Shown here one piece after another: positions 3,614-5,512 of a DNA stretch of 5,512 bases. The notes below the pieces were generated by a model. The model was given only the letters and a program-made list of their open reading frames with translations, made no database searches and had not been told where the DNA came from. The translations under genes and the position numbers were made by a program. This DNA is from Eubacterium sp. Its GTDB lineage: Bacteria > Bacillota_A > Clostridia > Lachnospirales > Lachnospiraceae. Where the stretch lies: contig JAILEL010000116.1 in NCBI GenBank assembly GCA_024687845.1, forward strand, positions 1 through 5,512, written 5' to 3'. Numbering within the stretch: the first letter of the stretch is position 1; every line of letters begins with the position of its first letter.

Positions 3614-4128
3614 CGTATCTCTCTCATTTCATCCAGTATCTCTGCTTCTGTGTTTTCTTCCACAAAGCTTGATAACACCCTTTGTGATAATTGCTCCAGC
3701 ACCTATCCATACTTTATTTCCTATATAAATTGGCGCAGGAATTAGCCTTCTTGTATTAGGATTCAACTCATGATCCAGAGTAGCAAGAACCACATTATGA
3801 CCTATAAATACATCATCACCTATATATATCCCACCTTGATCCTGAAACTTACAATCAGAATTTATATAAATGTTCTTTCCTACGGTTATATTCTTTCCAA
3901 AGTCAGTAAAAAAGGAGTCATGACTCTTACGCTTTTATCAACTGGCTTTCCAATAATCTGCGAGAATATCTGAGTTATTTCATCTTCGTCTTCATGCCAT
4001 TTATGATTCATTTCAAAGAGGAGTTTTCTATTCTCAGTAATATACTTTCTCATTGCAGTATATACTTCTGGATTATCTATCACTTCCCCCTTACTGAATA
4101 TATCTAATAATTCTTTTAATTCCATCAT
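3610..4128 (-). pseudogene. sugar O-acetyltransferase (maltose/galactoside acetyltransferase type), frameshifted and deleted
   Basis: From ATG at 4126-4128 the first frame gives ELKELLDIFSKGEVID, the helical N-terminal region, through GKPVDKSVRVMTPF and ends at TAA (3886-3888). The next frame continues the family exactly: FTDFGKNITVGKNIYIN, then FQDQGGIYIGDDVFIGHNV, LATLDHELNPNTRR, APIYIGNKVWIGAGAIITKGV. These are the hexapeptide repeats of the left-handed beta-helix, with the catalytic His in LDHE. The frames join at T_TTT_TTA (3907-3913). After ITKGV the expected coil (TIGDxAVIAAGAVV...GGxPAKVI) is missing, and the frame stops at 3629-3631. A third frame, EENTEAEILDEMREIR, ends at TGA 3610-3612 and overlaps the phosphatase start, so it is probably the true C-terminus. 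Two lesions make this a pseudogene. The intact enzyme would acetylate a sugar from acetyl-CoA. Confidence 0.82.
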
Positions 4129-4149
4129 CAAAACCCCGAAATAACAAAT

Positions 4150-4278
4150 TTAATCTATCATCTCTTTTGCCTCTGATTCAGTCATTCTTATTGTGTCTGC
4201 AAATGCCTCCAACACATAGCTAGATCATGTATGAAAGCTTTTATGATTATTTACTGCTTTATCTGTTCGTATTCCCAT
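4150..4278 (-). pseudogene. N-terminal remnant of a C_GCAxxG_C_C redox protein with in-frame TGA
   Basis: ATG at 4276-4278 has AGGAG ten bases upstream, overlapping the Imm51 stop. It reads MGIRTDKAVNNHKSFHT, then TGA (4225-4227), then SSYVLEAFADTIRMTESEAKEMID to TAA (4150-4152), all in one frame. The order of a KAxxxH segment, a position for the first conserved Cys, SxxVLxAFAD and a TExEAKxM helix matches the start of C_GCAxxG_C_C proteins, where that position reads as in YNCAQSV. The TGA falls exactly on the Cys codon, one base from TGT or TGC. These proteins are about 130-150 residues with four conserved Cys; the rest is absent here. I read it as a decayed gene; selenocysteine is unlikely because the protein also lacks everything after residue 42. 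The family match is from memory and moderate. Confidence 0.55.
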
Positions 4279-4293
4279 ATTTATAATTCTCCT

Positions 4294-4656
4294 TTAATCC
4301 CACTCAACTTCATCTCCATGTTCTTCCAAGAAATCAAGCGCTGTATCTTTATTTTCTATCAGAGATTCTATTATCTCACCGAACTTCTGAGCAAGAGCCT
4401 TTGTTTCTTCATTTACATCATTAATATACGCTGAATACATTCCAGCCTCCGGATCCGGTTCTATAACATCAAGTATCTCAGGAGCATTTAGCTCAAGATA
4501 CTTATTCAGGAATGCATCCCAGTTATATCCATTCATGTAAGCATCGGCATTCGCCTCTTCCATCTTCTCGCCGATTTTTTCAACTTCTTCATATTCAAGA
4601 TACAAAGATATTGCAATATAATCCTCATAAATACTTACGTTGTAATAGTCCTTCAT
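4294..4656 (-). CDS. Imm51-family immunity protein (120 aa)
   Basis: The N-terminus YYNVSIYEDYIAISLYLEY forms two strands, followed by a helix EEVEKIGEKMEEANADA. The core NGYNWDAFLNKYLELNAPEI and EPDPEAGMYSAYINDVNEE matches the Imm51 signature GY(D/N)W...DPEAGMF.AY. The C-terminus is a helix with the acidic end EEHGDEVEWD. Imm51 proteins neutralise effectors of contact-dependent or polymorphic toxin systems in the cytoplasm, by binding or otherwise; their toxins are poorly known. The start is fixed by AGGAG eight bases upstream. It follows the macrodomain gene by 22 bases and its stop overlaps the ribosome binding site of the next remnant, so it belongs to one operon. No toxin gene is visible, so it may be an orphan immunity gene or act in defence with the macrodomain protein. 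Confidence 0.78.
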   Translation of the reverse strand: MKDYYNVSIYEDYIAISLYLEYEEVEKIGEKMEEANADAYMNGYNWDAFLNKYLELNAPEILDVIEPDPEAGMYSAYINDVNEETKALAQKFGEIIESLIENKDTALDFLEEHGDEVEWD

Positions 4657-4678
4657 TTGTATTACTCCTCTTTACTTT

Positions 4679-5191
4679 CTATCCTAAAGCTTCTTTGTAT
4701 GCATTGTAAGTATTATCGTCAAACAGAACCCATTTTATAACATCAAACTTTCCAGGATTCTCATCGATATATTTACGAGCCACTCCGATAGCTATCTTCG
4801 CAGCTTCTTTCAAAGGATAGCTGTAGATTCCTGTAGATATAGATGGAAATGCAATGCTTCTTATTCCTTTATCAAGAGCAATATCAAGACATGACCTATA
4901 GCAGGATTCAAGAAGTTCTGCCTCATGATATTTGCCACCATTCCAAACCGGTCCCGGTGTATGGATAATATATTTACACGGAATGTTGTAAGCTCCGGTA
5001 ATCTTTGCCTGACCGGTCTTGCAGCCATTCAACATTCTGCATTCAGCAAGTAATTCCTTACCAGCAGCACGATGAATCGCTCCATCAACACCGCCACCAC
5101 CTAGCAGAGAGGTATTAGCAGCATTCACAATAGCCTCAACACCATGGTCTTTTGTTATATCACCTTTTTCCAATATAATTATATTCCCCAT
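4679..5191 (-). CDS. macrodomain ADP-ribose hydrolase / O-acetyl-ADP-ribose deacetylase (170 aa)
   Basis: The single macrodomain is complete. It has GDITKDHGVEAIVNAAN at the start, where the Asp contacts adenine and the Asn-rich strand lines the ADP-ribose pocket. The glycine-rich loop LLGGGGVDGAIHRAAG with its Asp and His follows, then GQAKITGAYNIPCKYIIHTPGP, and AFPSISTGIYSYPLKEAA as the diphosphate-binding loop near residues 115-130. This order and length match the YmdB/MacroD-type enzymes, which remove ADP-ribose from acidic residues or hydrolyse O-acetyl-ADP-ribose. The start has AGGGGGG about six bases upstream; an ATG immediately followed by TAA lies between the two and may slightly reduce initiation. 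It heads the operon with the Imm51 gene. No convincing promoter was seen in the 150 bases upstream. A role in reversing toxin-mediated ADP-ribosylation fits the neighbour but is inference. Confidence 0.93.
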   Translation of the reverse strand: MGNIIILEKGDITKDHGVEAIVNAANTSLLGGGGVDGAIHRAAGKELLAECRMLNGCKTGQAKITGAYNIPCKYIIHTPGPVWNGGKYHEAELLESCYRSCLDIALDKGIRSIAFPSISTGIYSYPLKEAAKIAIGVARKYIDENPGKFDVIKWVLFDDNTYNAYKEALG

Positions 5192-5340
5192 TTACATCCC
5201 CCCTTGTGACTTCTCTAATCATTTTTCTTATTCCTCATCGTACGTTTAACTGTAAGTTATCTTTTATCCAACCAAATCGTTTTTACACTTAATGCTCCGT
5301 ATAAACCAACGGTGACAGGCACATGAAAGTTTTATAAACT

Positions 5341-5511
5341 TTATTGTTCTTTCGGTGGTCGTTCTCCTATAAAGACAACCTCGTCATCACGCATATATGC
5401 GATGTAATAGATGCCTACATACTCTTCGCCCTCTGAGTCTCCATCAACTCCGGCAATATAAATCTTCCATCCGTCGTTATTGACATCATACATGTTGTAT
5501 TGGAAACACGT
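5341..5511 (-). CDS. C-terminal fragment of an acidic hypothetical protein (window edge)
   Basis: The last 56 residues of a gene entering from the right edge, ending ERPPKEQ at TAA (5341-5343). The visible part reads TCFQYNMYDVNNDGWKIYI, then AGVDGDSEGEEYVGIYYIA and YMRDDEVVFIGERP. It is strongly acidic and strand-rich; DVNNDGWKIYIAGVDGD contains two D/N-G turns resembling calcium-binding or repeat-type loops, but one copy is too little to call. I do not recognise the family. Its stop lies 149 bases before the macrodomain start. An AT-only inverted repeat (5326-5342) overlaps the stop but lacks a T-run and is a poor terminator, so read-through into the macrodomain operon is possible. Confidence 0.75.
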   Translation of the reverse strand, partial: TCFQYNMYDVNNDGWKIYIAGVDGDSEGEEYVGIYYIAYMRDDEVVFIGERPPKEQ

Positions 5512-5512
5512 C

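Noticed and set aside
4225..4227. Firm call of a selenoprotein
   Set aside because: The protein lacks the other conserved Cys residues, ends 24 codons later, and I could not see a convincing SECIS-type hairpin after the TGA.
5197..5340. Promoter for the macrodomain operon
   Set aside because: TTGGTT and TTGGAT boxes exist but no matching -10 box at 16-18 bases; nothing strong enough to annotate.
5326..5342. Terminator after the right-edge gene
   Set aside because: AAAGTTT/AAACTTT stem is all AT except one pair per side and has no T-run on the minus strand.

Overview
The window is AT-rich, and every supported gene lies on the minus strand, so the transcription order runs from high to low coordinates. 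Strong AGGAGG-type ribosome binding sites, tightly packed small genes and the protein families seen (RelB/DinJ antitoxin, short Xre repressor, macrodomain, Imm51, sugar O-acetyltransferase, C_GCAxxG_C_C) suggest a gut Firmicute, probably Lachnospiraceae. This is inference from style and family, not from a marker gene.

Right part (2828-5512): a fragment of an acidic protein enters from the right edge (5341-5511). It is followed by a macrodomain ADP-ribose hydrolase (4679-5191) and an Imm51-type immunity protein (4294-4656), both intact. Next comes a decaying stretch: a C_GCAxxG_C_C remnant with an in-frame TGA where the first conserved Cys should be (4150-4278), and a sugar O-acetyltransferase with a frameshift at a T6A run and a lost C-terminal coil (3610-4128). 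An intact small LMW-type tyrosine phosphatase (3296-3613) follows, then a 70-residue ORF with no convincing start (3072-3284). A possible 41-residue ORF and a terminator-like hairpin close this part near 2766-2799.

Middle (2427-2756): no convincing protein gene. On the minus strand it begins with a tRNA-Phe-like 5' half and continues as a run of hairpins ending just upstream of an Xre repressor gene (2136-2369). The last five hairpins form an element that recurs at 1053-1175 with the same hairpin order and almost the same spacing. The stem sequences differ but base pairing is kept. This structured element is the most interesting signal in the window.

Left part (341-1913): a compact operon of five small genes, most with predicted membrane segments (38, 91, 120, 54 and 130 residues), sits downstream of the repressor. 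Copy A of the hairpin element lies inside it, between the third and fourth genes. The layout of repressor plus small membrane proteins looks like an accessory prophage or integrative-element module, but no integrase, relaxase or capsid gene is visible to prove that. The left edge holds a RelB/DinJ antitoxin (1-266) with its own promoter; its toxin would lie beyond position 1.

Three genes end at a single in-frame stop after which coding-like sequence continues in the same frame (TAG at 470, TAG at 2136, TGA at 4225). I read these mainly as gene decay, not recoding.
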